Shown: positions 25,733-35,626 of the stretch, in pieces | Layout: every line of letters begins with the position of its first letter | Numbering within the stretch: the stretch's first letter is position 1 | Made by a program: the position numbers and the translations under genes | Source of the DNA: Natronoflexus pectinivorans | Lineage (GTDB): Bacteria > Bacteroidota > Bacteroidia > Bacteroidales > Marinilabiliaceae | Length of the DNA stretch: 64,000 nt | NCBI RefSeq assembly: GCF_004345615.1 | Contig: NZ_SLWK01000008.1 | Span: forward strand, 1-64,000 | Reading direction: 5' to 3' | The notes under the pieces: generated by a model | Databases searched by the model: none | What the model saw: only the letters and a program-made list of their open reading frames with translations | What the model was told of the DNA's origin: nothing

Positions 25733-28135
25733 ATGAAGAGATATCATACAACACTACTTTTGGCTTTTATATTGGCTTTCAGTTATTCATCGGCTCAACA
25801 AACCACCACGCTTACAGGGGTCATAAAGGATGCCAATACCAATGAATTACTGCCTTTTACTAATATCATCATATTTAATACAACAACCGGAACTTCGAGC
25901 AACGAGGATGGACGTTTTGAGTTTACGGGATTGAATGTTGGTTTTGTGCGTCTTCAGGTTTCGAGTTTGGGCTACGAACCATTTATTTCTGAGGAGATTT
26001 TGTTATCGGCGGTGAGGCCAAATTACGTGGAAATAGCTTTAACTCCAACATCTACCTCGCTGGAGGAGGTGAGAGTGGTTGCCAGTCCGTTTGCTCAAAG
26101 AATTGAGAGTCCTTTGTCGCTTCAGCGCATTGGACTCGATGTGATTGAAAGAAGTGCAGGCGCCAGTCGTGATTTTTCAAAAGTGTTACAGAGTTTTCCC
26201 GGGGTGGGCAGCACTACCTCTTTTCGAAACGAACTGATTGTGCGTGGCGGAGGACCCTCCGAAAACCGCTTTTACCTCGATGGCATTGAGATTCCTGTAC
26301 TGAACCATTTTTCTACGCAGGGAGCCTCAGGAGGACCGGTAGGGATTCTAAATGTGGATTTTATCAGAGAGGTCGATTTCTACAGCAGTGCGTTTCCGGC
26401 CTCAAGAGGCAACGCGTTGAGTTCGGTTTTCGAATTCCGACAGATTGACCCCAACCCAGAGAGACCTGCTTTTAAGGCTACAGTAGGAGCTTCGGAACTC
26501 TCGTTGTCTGTGAATACGCCAATTACAGAAAACACCTCTGGGTTGTTTTCTGTGCGCCGTTCCTATCTGCAATTTTTATTCGACCAATTGGGATTGCCGT
26601 TTCTTCCCACATTTAACGATTTTCAGTTTGTGACCAAAACTAAACTTAACAGGCGCGATGAGATTACATTCCTGGGTGTGGGTGCATTGGACCAATTTCG
26701 ATTAAACCCATCACCGGATGACACCGAAGAGAACCGTTACATTTTGAGCTATCTGCCGGTTAATGAACAGTGGAATTACACGCTGGGTGCCTCTTATCGG
26801 CGGTTTATCGGCAGCAACAATTTTTTAGTCGCGCTCAGTCGGAACCATTTAAACAATACCATTTTCAAATATGCTGATAATGATGACAGTTCCCCCGATA
26901 ACCTCTTAAACGATTATGTTTCGGATGAAATTGAGAATAAATTAAGATTCGAATTTGTGGCCAATCCGGGGGAATACCGTTTAAGCGCAGGTTTTAACCT
27001 TGAGCACGCCAATTATTATAACCGCACCACCAATCGTATTTTTGTAAACGATGTTTCTCGTTTAATTGATTATGAAACGAATCTGGACTTGTTCAAATAT
27101 GGGGTTTTCGGGTCGGTTTCCCGTCGGATGTTGGAAGAGCGTTTAAGCCTCTCGGGAGGAGTAAGAGTTGATGCCAACTCTTACAGCAGTTCCATGCGAA
27201 ATCCGTTGGAGCAGTTAAGTCCGCGTGCCTCTGCTTCCTACGCTTTGCTCCCGGAGTTTTTGGTCAATGCTTCTGTAGGCAGGTATTATCAGCTGCCACC
27301 ATACACCACACTTGGTTTTCGTGACGAAAACGGGGTGTTGCAAAACCGTTTCAACAATCTGAAGTATATCCGTGCCGACCATTTTGTTGCCGGTTTCGAA
27401 TACAGAATAAACAGCAATACACGAGCCACCATCGAAGGTTTCAGAAAACGATATGCCGACTATCCACTATCGGTAAACGAAGGCATTTCGCTTGCCAGTA
27501 AGGGAGCTGATTTTGGGGTGCTGGGCGATGAGGAGGTAACTCCCGACAGTAAAGGACGCGCTTATGGTGCTGAATTTTTGATTCAGCGCCGCTCACCCGA
27601 AGGGTTGAGCTATATTTTAGCCTACACTTGGGTGAACAGTGAATTTACCGATGCCTCAGGTGATTATGTAGCATCCTCATGGGATAGTGGCCATCTTCTC
27701 ACCTTAACCGTTAATAAAAGCTTTAACCGCAATTGGGATGCCGGCCTCAAGTGGCGATACATAGGGGCATTGCCTTATACTCCTTTTGACAGAAACACTT
27801 CAGAACTTGTGGAAGCATGGGATGTGCGGGGAAGAGAGTATCTGGACTTCGCAAGATTTAACCAGGAGAGGTTGGACGCCTTTCATCAACTTGATTTGCG
27901 GGTGGATAAAACCTTCTTTTTCGAACGTTTCTCTTTAAGTTTGTATCTGGATGTGCAAAATGTGTATAATTTCCAGAGCAGAAACCCTGCACGTTTGGTT
28001 CAGGCATTGGATGAAAATGATGCTCCCATCATTTTCACTGCTGAAAATGATTCCCGACCACGATATGAGTTGAGGGAGCTGAGAACCTCTTCGGGAACTG
28101 TTTTGCCTTCTATTGGAGTCATCCTTGAGTTTTAA
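25733..28135 (+). CDS. TonB-dependent outer-membrane receptor
   Basis: An 800-residue receptor with a signal peptide (MKRYHTTLLLAFILAFSYSSA). A carboxypeptidase-regulatory-like domain follows at about 25-105 (LTGVIKDANTNELLPFTNII, TSSNEDGRFEFTGL), then a plug at about 110-230 (DFSKVLQSFPGVGSTTSFRN, ELIVRGGGPSENRFYLDGIE) and a 22-stranded-type barrel ending in Phe (GVILEF). It should import a bulky ligand using TonB energy, but no SusD-like partner or metal gene adjoins it, so the ligand is unknown. The ATG at 25733 gives the signal peptide; the frame extends 15 codons upstream from a TTG. Confidence 0.92.
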   Translation: MKRYHTTLLLAFILAFSYSSAQQTTTLTGVIKDANTNELLPFTNIIIFNTTTGTSSNEDGRFEFTGLNVGFVRLQVSSLGYEPFISEEILLSAVRPNYVEIALTPTSTSLEEVRVVASPFAQRIESPLSLQRIGLDVIERSAGASRDFSKVLQSFPGVGSTTSFRNELIVRGGGPSENRFYLDGIEIPVLNHFSTQGASGGPVGILNVDFIREVDFYSSAFPASRGNALSSVFEFRQIDPNPERPAFKATVGASELSLSVNTPITENTSGLFSVRRSYLQFLFDQLGLPFLPTFNDFQFVTKTKLNRRDEITFLGVGALDQFRLNPSPDDTEENRYILSYLPVNEQWNYTLGASYRRFIGSNNFLVALSRNHLNNTIFKYADNDDSSPDNLLNDYVSDEIENKLRFEFVANPGEYRLSAGFNLEHANYYNRTTNRIFVNDVSRLIDYETNLDLFKYGVFGSVSRRMLEERLSLSGGVRVDANSYSSSMRNPLEQLSPRASASYALLPEFLVNASVGRYYQLPPYTTLGFRDENGVLQNRFNNLKYIRADHFVAGFEYRINSNTRATIEGFRKRYADYPLSVNEGISLASKGADFGVLGDEEVTPDSKGRAYGAEFLIQRRSPEGLSYILAYTWVNSEFTDASGDYVASSWDSGHLLTLTVNKSFNRNWDAGLKWRYIGALPYTPFDRNTSELVEAWDVRGREYLDFARFNQERLDAFHQLDLRVDKTFFFERFSLSLYLDVQNVYNFQSRNPARLVQALDENDAPIIFTAENDSRPRYELRELRTSSGTVLPSIGVILEF

Positions 28136-28169
28136 GACCCCGATCGTTCTTCTTTGTCTTAATTAACTC

Positions 28170-28177
28170 TATCTTTG
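28170..28177 (+). promoter_or_regulatory. Bacteroidota -7 box upstream of the monooxygenase gene
   Basis: tatctttg is an exact TAnnTTTG match and lies 21 bases before the ATG at 28199, implying a short leader. A less exact -33 region is tttg at 28153-28156, spaced 13 bases, or ttct further up at the usual spacing. Confidence 0.55.
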
Positions 28178-28198
28178 TAGGTTCAAAATACAATTAAA

Positions 28199-29134
28199 AT
28201 GCAAAAAAGCAGGATTACTGAACTTTTCAATATAGAGTATCCCGTGATTCAGGGAGGAATGGTATGGTGTAGCGGATGGAAACTGGCTTCGGCAGTGAGT
28301 AACTGTGGAGGTTTGGGGTTGCTGGGCGCCGGAAGTATGTATCCCGATGTACTTCAGCATCACATTCGTCAGATGAAACAGGCAACTTCAAACCCCTGGG
28401 GTGTTAATGTTCCTTTGCTCTATCCCAACATTGATGAGTTGATGAATATCATTGTGAAGGAGGAGGTGAAAATAGTGTTTACCTCGGCGGGAAGTCCGGC
28501 CAAATGGACTGGCTTTCTAAAATCTCACGGAGTTACTGTGGTTCATGTGATAGCAAACAGCCGGTTTGCAGCAAAGTGTGAGGAAGCCGGGGTCGATGCC
28601 ATTGTTGCCGAAGGTTTTGAAGCAGGCGGCCATAACGGACGCGAAGAAACCACCACGCTAACACTGATTCCTTTAATCCGTAAGGCAACATCGTTGCCAT
28701 TGATTGCCGCCGGAGGCATTGGCACAGGCGAACAGGTTTTGGCTGTTATGGTTCTGGGTGCTGAAGGGGTGCAGATTGGTTCCCGATTTGCCTTATCCGC
28801 TGAATCATCGGCGCATGAGGCTTTTAAACAATACGCCATTGCTGCCAAAGAGGGGGACACCATGCTCTCATTAAAAAAGTTGGCACCGGTGAGGTTATTG
28901 CGCAATCGTTTTTTCGAACTTGTTCGCGAGGCAGAATTACGCGGGGCAACTCCGGAGGAGTTGTCGCAGCTTTTGGGGCGTGGCAGAGCAAAAAAGGGCA
29001 TGTTTGAAGGCGATTTGGATGAAGGTGAACTGGAAATAGGTCAGGTGGCTGCATTGGTAGATAAACTTCAAAGTGTGGCCGATATTTTTGAAGATTTAAA
29101 ATCAGGTTATAACGAAGCGCGGTTGAGGATTTAA
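28199..29134 (+). CDS. Nitronate monooxygenase-like FMN enzyme
   Basis: A 311-residue TIM-barrel flavoprotein of the nitronate monooxygenase / 2-nitropropane dioxygenase family, related to FabK enoyl-ACP reductase. [20 protein letters not shown] is the N-terminal FMN-site block, [20 protein letters not shown] carries the conserved GGHxG motif, and [20 protein letters not shown] and [17 protein letters not shown] complete the phosphate-binding loops. Which of the two activities it has cannot be told from sequence. It is transcribed from its own promoter. Confidence 0.85.
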   Translation: MQKSRITELFNIEYPVIQGGMVWCSGWKLASAVSNCGGLGLLGAGSMYPDVLQHHIRQMKQATSNPWGVNVPLLYPNIDELMNIIVKEEVKIVFTSAGSPAKWTGFLKSHGVTVVHVIANSRFAAKCEEAGVDAIVAEGFEAGGHNGREETTTLTLIPLIRKATSLPLIAAGGIGTGEQVLAVMVLGAEGVQIGSRFALSAESSAHEAFKQYAIAAKEGDTMLSLKKLAPVRLLRNRFFELVREAELRGATPEELSQLLGRGRAKKGMFEGDLDEGELEIGQVAALVDKLQSVADIFEDLKSGYNEARLRI

Positions 29135-29174
29135 TCGCATATACATCGTCAACTGTAAAAGAATTTTGTTGAAT

Positions 29175-29339
29175 ATGAAAAATATTGATAAGATAAGCCT
29201 GCAAAATGCTTTTCGCCTTTTTGAGACAGGCGACATTAACAATATTGAAGTAGGAACAACAAAAGGTTTACAACAAATTCATCGCTACTTGTTTGACGGT
29301 TTATATGGTTATAAGCCTAAAAGGCTTAAATATAAATAG
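29175..29339 (+). pseudogene. Truncated Fic-family remnant
   Basis: A 54-codon frame whose first ~44 residues read like the N-terminal part of a Fic/DOC protein ([17 protein letters not shown], then [20 protein letters not shown]). In intact proteins this leads to YDFAGQIR and the HPFxxGNxR active site; here the match breaks after LFDGLY at a small palindrome (aagcctaaaaggctt) and a stop. No catalytic part is found downstream. It is likely a decayed fragment. The rest of the gap (29340-29578) is AT-rich with three aaataagaaa words and no gene. Confidence 0.7.
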
Positions 29340-29578
29340 TTGCGGGTGCTGACCAGGGGATAAAAGTAAATTATATATTCAGAGTCAACCCTTAACGGGT
29401 TGAATAGTATAAAAATAAGAAAGAGCGAAACTTTAGTAGATGATAGACAAAAGCAAATTTCTGATTTTATGCAATTTTCAAACTTGTCAGTCTTATTTTA
29501 TTTGTCATTAAATTAGTAAAATAAGAAAGTTTAACGAACTGCTGAAATAAGAAATCATTAAAAATTAGATAAAACTCT

Positions 29579-30820
29579 ATGATAGAAATATACAAACATC
29601 AGTTGGCAAATGGGTTAAAAATTGTGGTTCATCCTGATATCACAACACCTTTGGTTGCTGTGAACCTGCTTTACGATGTGGGTGCGAGAGATGAAGCCCC
29701 TGATAAGACAGGATTTGCACATTTGTTTGAACATCTGATGTTTGGCGGAAGTGTGAACGTGCCATCCTACGATGAGCCTTTGCAAAGGGTTGGAGGTGAG
29801 AACAACGCCTGGACCAGCAATGATTTCACCAATTACTACGTGACTTTGCCGGCAGCCAATATTGAAACTGCTTTTTGGCTCGAGTCTGACAGAATGCTGG
29901 AGCTTAATTTTACCGATAAAAACCTTGAAGTGCAACGAAAGGTGGTAATTGAAGAGTTCAAACAGCGTTATCTGAACCAACCATATGGCGATATCCCTCT
30001 TCTTACGAGGCCTATGGCTTACAAACAGCATCCATATCAGTGGCCAACCATTGGTAAAGACATCAGCCACATCGAGAATGCCACCATGGACGATGTAAAG
30101 AACTTCTTTTATCGTCACTATGCTCCCAATAATGCGGTGCTAGCGGTTTCCGGTAACGTGCAGCCCGACAGGGTTTTTAGACTGGCTGAGAAATGGTTTG
30201 GTGACATTCCCCGCAGGGATGTTCCGGTGCGTAACATCCCACGTGAATTGCCGCAGCAGGAGGCACGGTTTCTGGAAGTGGAACGTGATGTGCCGGCGCA
30301 TCTGCTCAATATTCATTTTCACATCGGTGCACGTCGGGATGATGATTTCTATATCAACGACTTGTTGTCTGATATTTTATCCAACGGCCCTTCATCACGA
30401 TTGATTCAGTCACTCATAAAGGATAAGCAACTGTTTTCAGATGTAAATGCATATATTTCCGGCGATATGGATCCCGGTTTGTTTACCGTTACAGGGAGAT
30501 TGATGCCGGGGAAAAACATGAAAGATGCGGAAGATGCCGTTTGGAACGAATTGCATTCGATTACTAGCACAATGGTGGATGACAGGGAGTTGCAGAAAGT
30601 TAAAAACAAGATTGAATCCAATCTTGTTTTCGCTGAAATCAGCTTTTTAAACAAGGCCATGAACATGGCGCAGTATGAATTGATGGGTGATGCGGAGAAT
30701 ATCAATCGTGAAATAGAGCATTACAGGGCAGTCACAGCAGAGCAGATTCAGGCAACTGCCGGTAGCGTTTTCCGTAAGGAAAACAGCTCTACCCTTCATT
30801 ACCTGGCCGAAAAGGCATGA
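29579..30820 (+). CDS. M16 zinc metallopeptidase, catalytic subunit
   Basis: A 413-residue M16B peptidase. The inverted zinc motif HLFEH is at residues 48-52 within GFAHLFEHLMFGG, with the downstream ligand glutamate in VQRKVVIEEFKQRY. The second half is the inactive repeat of the M16 fold. No signal peptide is seen, so it is either cytoplasmic or released by another route. The next gene is a second M16 protein without the zinc motif, 64 bases downstream. The two probably form the catalytic/non-catalytic heterodimer known for this family. Confidence 0.9.
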   Translation: MIEIYKHQLANGLKIVVHPDITTPLVAVNLLYDVGARDEAPDKTGFAHLFEHLMFGGSVNVPSYDEPLQRVGGENNAWTSNDFTNYYVTLPAANIETAFWLESDRMLELNFTDKNLEVQRKVVIEEFKQRYLNQPYGDIPLLTRPMAYKQHPYQWPTIGKDISHIENATMDDVKNFFYRHYAPNNAVLAVSGNVQPDRVFRLAEKWFGDIPRRDVPVRNIPRELPQQEARFLEVERDVPAHLLNIHFHIGARRDDDFYINDLLSDILSNGPSSRLIQSLIKDKQLFSDVNAYISGDMDPGLFTVTGRLMPGKNMKDAEDAVWNELHSITSTMVDDRELQKVKNKIESNLVFAEISFLNKAMNMAQYELMGDAENINREIEHYRAVTAEQIQATAGSVFRKENSSTLHYLAEKA

Positions 30821-30884
30821 TGAATCGGGATTCAAACAAACGGTAAGTTTAGCTTTCTTCAACAAACAGAAAAAGAAAATTTAT

Positions 30885-32171
30885 ATGCAGATAAAACCAG
30901 ACCGGTCGAAAGGACCGGCCTTTGAAACCATCAACCAGATAGGGTTTTTACCGGTTGACAGCCAGAGCTTGCCTAACGGCATTGAGGTTTCGCTTATTAC
31001 AGCGGGGAGTCAGGATGTGACTAAAATCGACTGGATGTTTCCGGCCGGAGCTGTGCAGGCGGGTAAGCCTTTGCTGGCATCTACTGTTGGCAATCTGCTG
31101 ATGGAAGGTACCACGAGTCGGACTTCTCAGGAGATTTCCGGTATGCTCGATTTTTATGGTGCGTACCTTAGCACCCAGACTTTTTACCACAACACGGTGG
31201 TTACGCTGATTTGCCTGACCAAAGAACTCCCGGATTTGTTGCCATTGGTAGAAGACATTATCAAAAATCCGGCTTTCGATGAGCGTGAAACAGATATCTA
31301 TATCAATAAGCGACGACAAGAGTATATTCTCGACTCAGAAAAGGTGAAAACCATTGCTGCACGACGATTTCCGGAGGTTGTTTTCGGAGCAAACCATCCT
31401 TATGGAAAAACTCTGAAGTTGTCTCATTTTGATGAGCTTACCCGGGATGAGTTGTTTGCATTTCACAAAAATGCCTATACCCCTTTAGGAGGTAAAATCA
31501 TTGTATCCGGCCAACCGGGAGGCGATATCAGCAATTTATTGGTCAAGCATTTCGGTTCCTCGCAGTGGCTTACCGGAACGTTTAATTTAAATGGTGTTGG
31601 CGAAATTGAGCCTTTGGAACAAAAGGTGCATCTCATAGAAAAGGAAGGGGCTTTGCAATCGGCTCTTCGCATAGGTCGTCCTCTGTTTAATAATAATCAC
31701 CCTGATTTTATCCCGCTGCAAATTGTGAATACCATATTGGGAGGGTATTTTGGTTCGCGGTTAATGACTTCGGTTCGCGAAGAGAAAGGCCTTACCTATG
31801 GAATTGGTTCAAATATTGTAGCCTATAAAAATGGTGGGATGTGGGTTATAGGCTCAGAGGTGATGGGTGAAATGCGCCAGGCTGCCGTTGGTGCCATCAT
31901 CGATGAAATGGTTCGATTAACGAAAGAGCCGGTACCGGATAATGAACTTGAGGTGGTCAAGAATTACATGTTGGGCGAATTGATGCGTAATTTCGACGGG
32001 CCTTTTTCAACAGCGGATATATATAGATCGTTGTGGGAGTTTGATTTGGATTTTACTTTTTATGCAAAGATGGTGGAGGAGATAACCAAAATCGATCAGC
32101 AACGTATCATGGAGTTATCAAAGAAGTATCTTAATCCTGACGACTTTTATGTCGTCGTTGCCGGAAAATAG
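30885..32171 (+). CDS. M16 peptidase-like protein, non-catalytic subunit
   Basis: A 428-residue M16-family protein. The zinc-binding HxxEH is absent: the equivalent helix reads STVGNLLMEGTTSRTSQEIS. The conserved Arg/Tyr substrate-binding segment is kept as VREEKGLTYGIGSNIVAYKN around residue 300. This is the pattern of the subunit that helps bind the substrate in two-gene M16 enzymes, and its place just after the catalytic gene supports that. The start at 30885 is an ATG with an A-rich leader. Confidence 0.87.
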   Translation: MQIKPDRSKGPAFETINQIGFLPVDSQSLPNGIEVSLITAGSQDVTKIDWMFPAGAVQAGKPLLASTVGNLLMEGTTSRTSQEISGMLDFYGAYLSTQTFYHNTVVTLICLTKELPDLLPLVEDIIKNPAFDERETDIYINKRRQEYILDSEKVKTIAARRFPEVVFGANHPYGKTLKLSHFDELTRDELFAFHKNAYTPLGGKIIVSGQPGGDISNLLVKHFGSSQWLTGTFNLNGVGEIEPLEQKVHLIEKEGALQSALRIGRPLFNNNHPDFIPLQIVNTILGGYFGSRLMTSVREEKGLTYGIGSNIVAYKNGGMWVIGSEVMGEMRQAAVGAIIDEMVRLTKEPVPDNELEVVKNYMLGELMRNFDGPFSTADIYRSLWEFDLDFTFYAKMVEEITKIDQQRIMELSKKYLNPDDFYVVVAGK

Positions 32172-32293
32172 TTGAACATAAGGGACTAAATTGCTATTTT
32201 TTAATCCCGCTGATTGGCTTAATATCTAAAAATCAAACAGTCTAACATCTAAAAATCTAAATTCTATCAGTCTTATATCTAACAGTGCAACGT

Positions 32294-34522
32294 ATGTCGG
32301 AGGAAACACTTAAACTGGAAGAGCAGGAAGCCAAGCAGGAGCTGGATGAGATTCTGAAAATTTGTAATCGTTGTCAGAAACCGGAAGATTACCGGCTTAT
32401 TCAAAAGGCGTTTGAGTTGGCATTGGAGGCGCATAAGGGAGTGCGCCGTAAGTCGGGAGAGTTATACATTACTCATCCCCTGGCTGTTGCGCGTATAGTT
32501 GCTGAGGAGATTGGTCTGGGACCAAAAGGGATTTCTGCTGCCATTCTGCATGATGTGGTGGAAGATACCGATTATACTGTTGACGACATAAAAACAATTT
32601 TTGGTGATACCGTTGCCAATATTGTGGATGGCCTCACCAAACTGGAAGGCGCTTTTGATCAGACTCAGTCCAAGCAGGCCGAGAATTTCCGCAAACTTCT
32701 TCTCACCATGGTTGAGGATGTACGCGTTATTCTCATTAAACTGGCCGACCGGCTTCATAACATGCGTACTCTGGACAGCATGCCGGAGCATAAAAAACTC
32801 AAGATTGCCGGAGAAACCCTGTTTATTTATGCTCCATTGGCTCACCGTTTAGGCCTTTATGCAATAAAGACTGAACTGGAGGATTTGAGCCTTAAATATG
32901 AACATCCAGGTATATACCAGGAGATTTCTGATGAACTAAAAGAGTATCAGGAGCGAAATCTACAACTGCTTAATCGTTTTTCACTTCCGATTATTGACCG
33001 ACTCAAGAAGGAGGGATATGAGTTTGATATTGTAGGGCGTCCAAAGTCCATATTTTCAATATGGACTAAAATGCAAAAGAAACAGATTCCTTTCGAAGAA
33101 ATTTATGATCTGTTGGCCTTACGCATCGTTTTTCATCCCAAACCTGCCATTCCTGAAAAATCGCAATGTTGGAATATCTATTCTTACATAACCGATTTAT
33201 ATAAACCGAAACCCGATCGCTTGCGCGATTGGGTAAGTGTTCCTAAAGCCAATGGATATGAGGCGTTGCATGCCACTTTTATGGGGCCGGATGGCAAGTG
33301 GGTCGAAATACAGATTCGCAGTGCCCGTATGGATGAAATTGCCGAAAGGGGATTTGCTGCGCACTGGAAATATAAAGGACAAACGGACAAAGAGTCCGAA
33401 CTGGATAATTGGCTAAAACGAATCCGGGAGGTATTGGAAAATCCCGATTCCGATTCGTTGGAGTTTTTGGATGATTTTAAACTGAACCTCTTCAGTGCCG
33501 AAATGATGATTTTTACTCCTAAAGGGGACGTGAAAATATTGCCGAAGGGTGCAACCACCCTGGATTTGGCCTTCGAAATTCATTCCAATATCGGCTATAA
33601 ATGCATAGGTGCCAAGGTTAATTATAAACTGGTTCCATTGAGCCATGAACTAAAAAGTGGCGACCAGGTAGAGATTTTAACTTCGGAAAAGCAGACTCCA
33701 AAATATGAGTGGTTGAACTATGTGACCACAGCCAAGGCCAAAACGCGTATTAAAGATGCTTTCAAAAAAGAGCGTAAAGACATGGTTAAGCGAGGCGAAA
33801 GTGTTTTGGAAGATGCACTTAAGAAAAAGAAGCTGACCATCAATGCCAAAATTCTGAAGAAACTTCAGACTTTTTATAACCTTCCCAACAAGGAAGAGCT
33901 CTATATTAAAATCAGCAGAAATCTCATAAGGCTGGATAATCTTCAAAAAATTCTCAGCGATAAAACCACCAACAAATGGGTGAGGTATTGGCGTTTATCT
34001 TTTGGAAAAAATCAAAGTGGGGTTCGATCCGGCCGTCGCAGCACCGAGAAAGCATCTAAACCCAACGAGATGGTGGTCTCAGATCAGATGGACGATGAAA
34101 GTTACCTCATTGCTCCCTGCTGTAATCCCATTCCCGGCGATGATGTGGTGGGGTATCATGACGATAAGGAGAAATTAATTCTGCACAGCCGTAAATGCCC
34201 GGTCGCCATCAGACTGATGTCTAGTCACGGTAATCGCATCGTTTCTGCTAGTTGGGAGTCACATAAAATACTGTCGTTTTTGGCTGTTATCAATCTCTCG
34301 GGCATTGACCAAATTGGTATCGTTAGCAAAATTACCAAAGTCATCTCCGACGACCAGAATGTAAATATGCGTTCCATCCATTTCGAGAGTCACGATGGTA
34401 TATTTGAAGGTACCATTTACCTCTATATCCATAATACTGAGGACTTGAATAACCTCATTTTTAATATCTCACGTATAAAAGGTGTGCATAATGTTTCGCG
34501 ACAGGAGCGGATTAATGCATGA
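32294..34522 (+). CDS. RelA/SpoT-type (p)ppGpp synthetase/hydrolase
   Basis: A 742-residue long RSH protein of the stringent response, making and breaking (p)ppGpp. Order: an HD hydrolase domain at about 45-200 with THPLAVARIVAEEIGL and ILHDVVEDTDYT; a synthetase domain at about 230-350 (RPKSIFSIWTKMQKKQIPFE, YDLLALRIVFHP, GYEALHATFMGPDGKWVEIQ); a TGS domain at about 395-460 (MIFTPKGDVKILPKGATTLD); a conserved-Cys/helical region (LIAPCCNPIPGDDVVGY); and a C-terminal ACT domain. HD residues are intact, so it is probably bifunctional. The ATG at 32294 is preferred over a GTG three codons upstream. Confidence 0.93.
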   Translation: MSEETLKLEEQEAKQELDEILKICNRCQKPEDYRLIQKAFELALEAHKGVRRKSGELYITHPLAVARIVAEEIGLGPKGISAAILHDVVEDTDYTVDDIKTIFGDTVANIVDGLTKLEGAFDQTQSKQAENFRKLLLTMVEDVRVILIKLADRLHNMRTLDSMPEHKKLKIAGETLFIYAPLAHRLGLYAIKTELEDLSLKYEHPGIYQEISDELKEYQERNLQLLNRFSLPIIDRLKKEGYEFDIVGRPKSIFSIWTKMQKKQIPFEEIYDLLALRIVFHPKPAIPEKSQCWNIYSYITDLYKPKPDRLRDWVSVPKANGYEALHATFMGPDGKWVEIQIRSARMDEIAERGFAAHWKYKGQTDKESELDNWLKRIREVLENPDSDSLEFLDDFKLNLFSAEMMIFTPKGDVKILPKGATTLDLAFEIHSNIGYKCIGAKVNYKLVPLSHELKSGDQVEILTSEKQTPKYEWLNYVTTAKAKTRIKDAFKKERKDMVKRGESVLEDALKKKKLTINAKILKKLQTFYNLPNKEELYIKISRNLIRLDNLQKILSDKTTNKWVRYWRLSFGKNQSGVRSGRRSTEKASKPNEMVVSDQMDDESYLIAPCCNPIPGDDVVGYHDDKEKLILHSRKCPVAIRLMSSHGNRIVSASWESHKILSFLAVINLSGIDQIGIVSKITKVISDDQNVNMRSIHFESHDGIFEGTIYLYIHNTEDLNNLIFNISRIKGVHNVSRQERINA

Positions 34523-34942
34523 TTTTTTTGGCGAAATGGTTTTAGGGTCAATGGTTGGAAGGTGACAAGGTAGAAAGGAGAAAGGGTGAGCGGAGACCGG
34601 AAAACGGAGACGGGAGACGGGAGTTACGCAAGGCGGGATAAACCACAATGGGCACAAAGGAGACACAGGGAGCACTAAGAAACCTTCGTGTACATTGCGT
34701 AAATCATTGTGAACTTTGTCCTTGGCTAAACCATATAAGGCATATAAGTTTGAAGTTTAATGTTCGAAGTTTAAAGATCAAACCTTGAACCTAAAACCTT
34801 GAACCCTGTCACCTTCCAACCCTATCAACCTTTTCACCCTCCAACCCTGTTCCCCTTTGTCCTTTTCCCCAATTTTTTATTTATTTCCAGATATTCTGAA
34901 AAATTCCTATATTGCAGCTCTCTGTTTTTAATAGGATTAATT
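34523..34942. other. Gene-free spacer built of dispersed repeat words
   Basis: Holds gagacgggagacgggag-type runs at about 34590-34625, then an inverted version of the aaccacaaagttcac/attgtggtta block also found at 40829-40950 and 51158-51246, and at 34745-34860 degenerate ttgaacct/accttccaaccct words. The first 48 codons of a possible upstream extension of the Fur gene run through these words and are not considered coding. Confidence 0.55.
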
Positions 34943-35395
34943 ATGGATAAGGTTAAACCAAAAGATGCCGTAAGGCAAATTTTTACTGAATATCTTCAAA
35001 AAAACGGACACCGGAAAACACCAGAGCGGTACGCCATTCTGGATGAAATATATTCCCGTGACGGTCATTTTGATATAGAATCACTCTATATCTTTATGAA
35101 AAATAAAAACTATCGGGTGAGCCGTGCCACGCTTTATAACACCATCGATCTTTTGCTCGATTGTAAACTGGTGATCAAACACCAGTTTGGAAAGAACATT
35201 GCGCAGTTTGAAAAGGCTTTTGAATCGAAACAACATGACCATCTCATCTGTATGAAATGTGGCGATGTGGTGGAATTTTGTGATCCAACCGTTCAAATGG
35301 TGTTGAACAATGCTGCCAAAGTCATGAATTTTGAGGTGTCTCACCACAGTCTCTATATTTACGGCACTTGTTCGGCTTGCCAGGATCAGGAGTAG
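34943..35395 (+). CDS. Fur-family metal-responsive regulator
   Basis: A 150-residue Fur-type repressor, N-terminal winged helix and C-terminal dimerisation/metal domain. [17 protein letters not shown] and [20 protein letters not shown] contain the DNA-reading helices; [15 protein letters not shown] has the first CxxC and the HxH-type metal ligands, and [10 protein letters not shown] the second. This leaves Fur, Zur and PerR as options; the sequence does not decide. The ATG at 34943 ([14 protein letters not shown]) is the natural start. Confidence 0.9.
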   Translation: MDKVKPKDAVRQIFTEYLQKNGHRKTPERYAILDEIYSRDGHFDIESLYIFMKNKNYRVSRATLYNTIDLLLDCKLVIKHQFGKNIAQFEKAFESKQHDHLICMKCGDVVEFCDPTVQMVLNNAAKVMNFEVSHHSLYIYGTCSACQDQE

Positions 35396-35530
35396 CCGTT
35401 TCTCGTTTTACGAAAAACTGAAAATCTCAAATCCTTTACAGTTCGGGAGTAGGGATGGTTTTGAATACTCTGATTGAAAAATAAATAGTTTTTTTAGCCA
35501 TTATCCCATTTATAATATCTAATTTTACAC

Positions 35531-35571
35531 ATCGGAAAGTCATCCCTGAATGGGAGGGTTTTCCGATTTTT
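35531..35571 (+). promoter_or_regulatory. Possible terminator/attenuator hairpin before purA
   Basis: atcggaaa (35531-35538) and tttccgat (35560-35567) form a stem, with tccct/aggga-like inner pairing, and tttt follows. It lies just after a candidate -7 box (taatttta, about 35519-35526) and 56 bases before purA. It may end fur transcription or, if the box is real, sit at the 5' end of the purA message and act as a leader hairpin. Confidence 0.5.
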
Positions 35572-35626
35572 ATTGTCCAAAAGTTTTCCGGCTGTTACCA
35601 GCTAACAGCCCAAATAAATAGAAATA

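Noticed and set aside
34799-34942. 48-codon N-terminal extension of the Fur-family gene
   Set aside because: The extension is Pro/Phe-rich translation of spacer words; the natural Fur start is at 34943.
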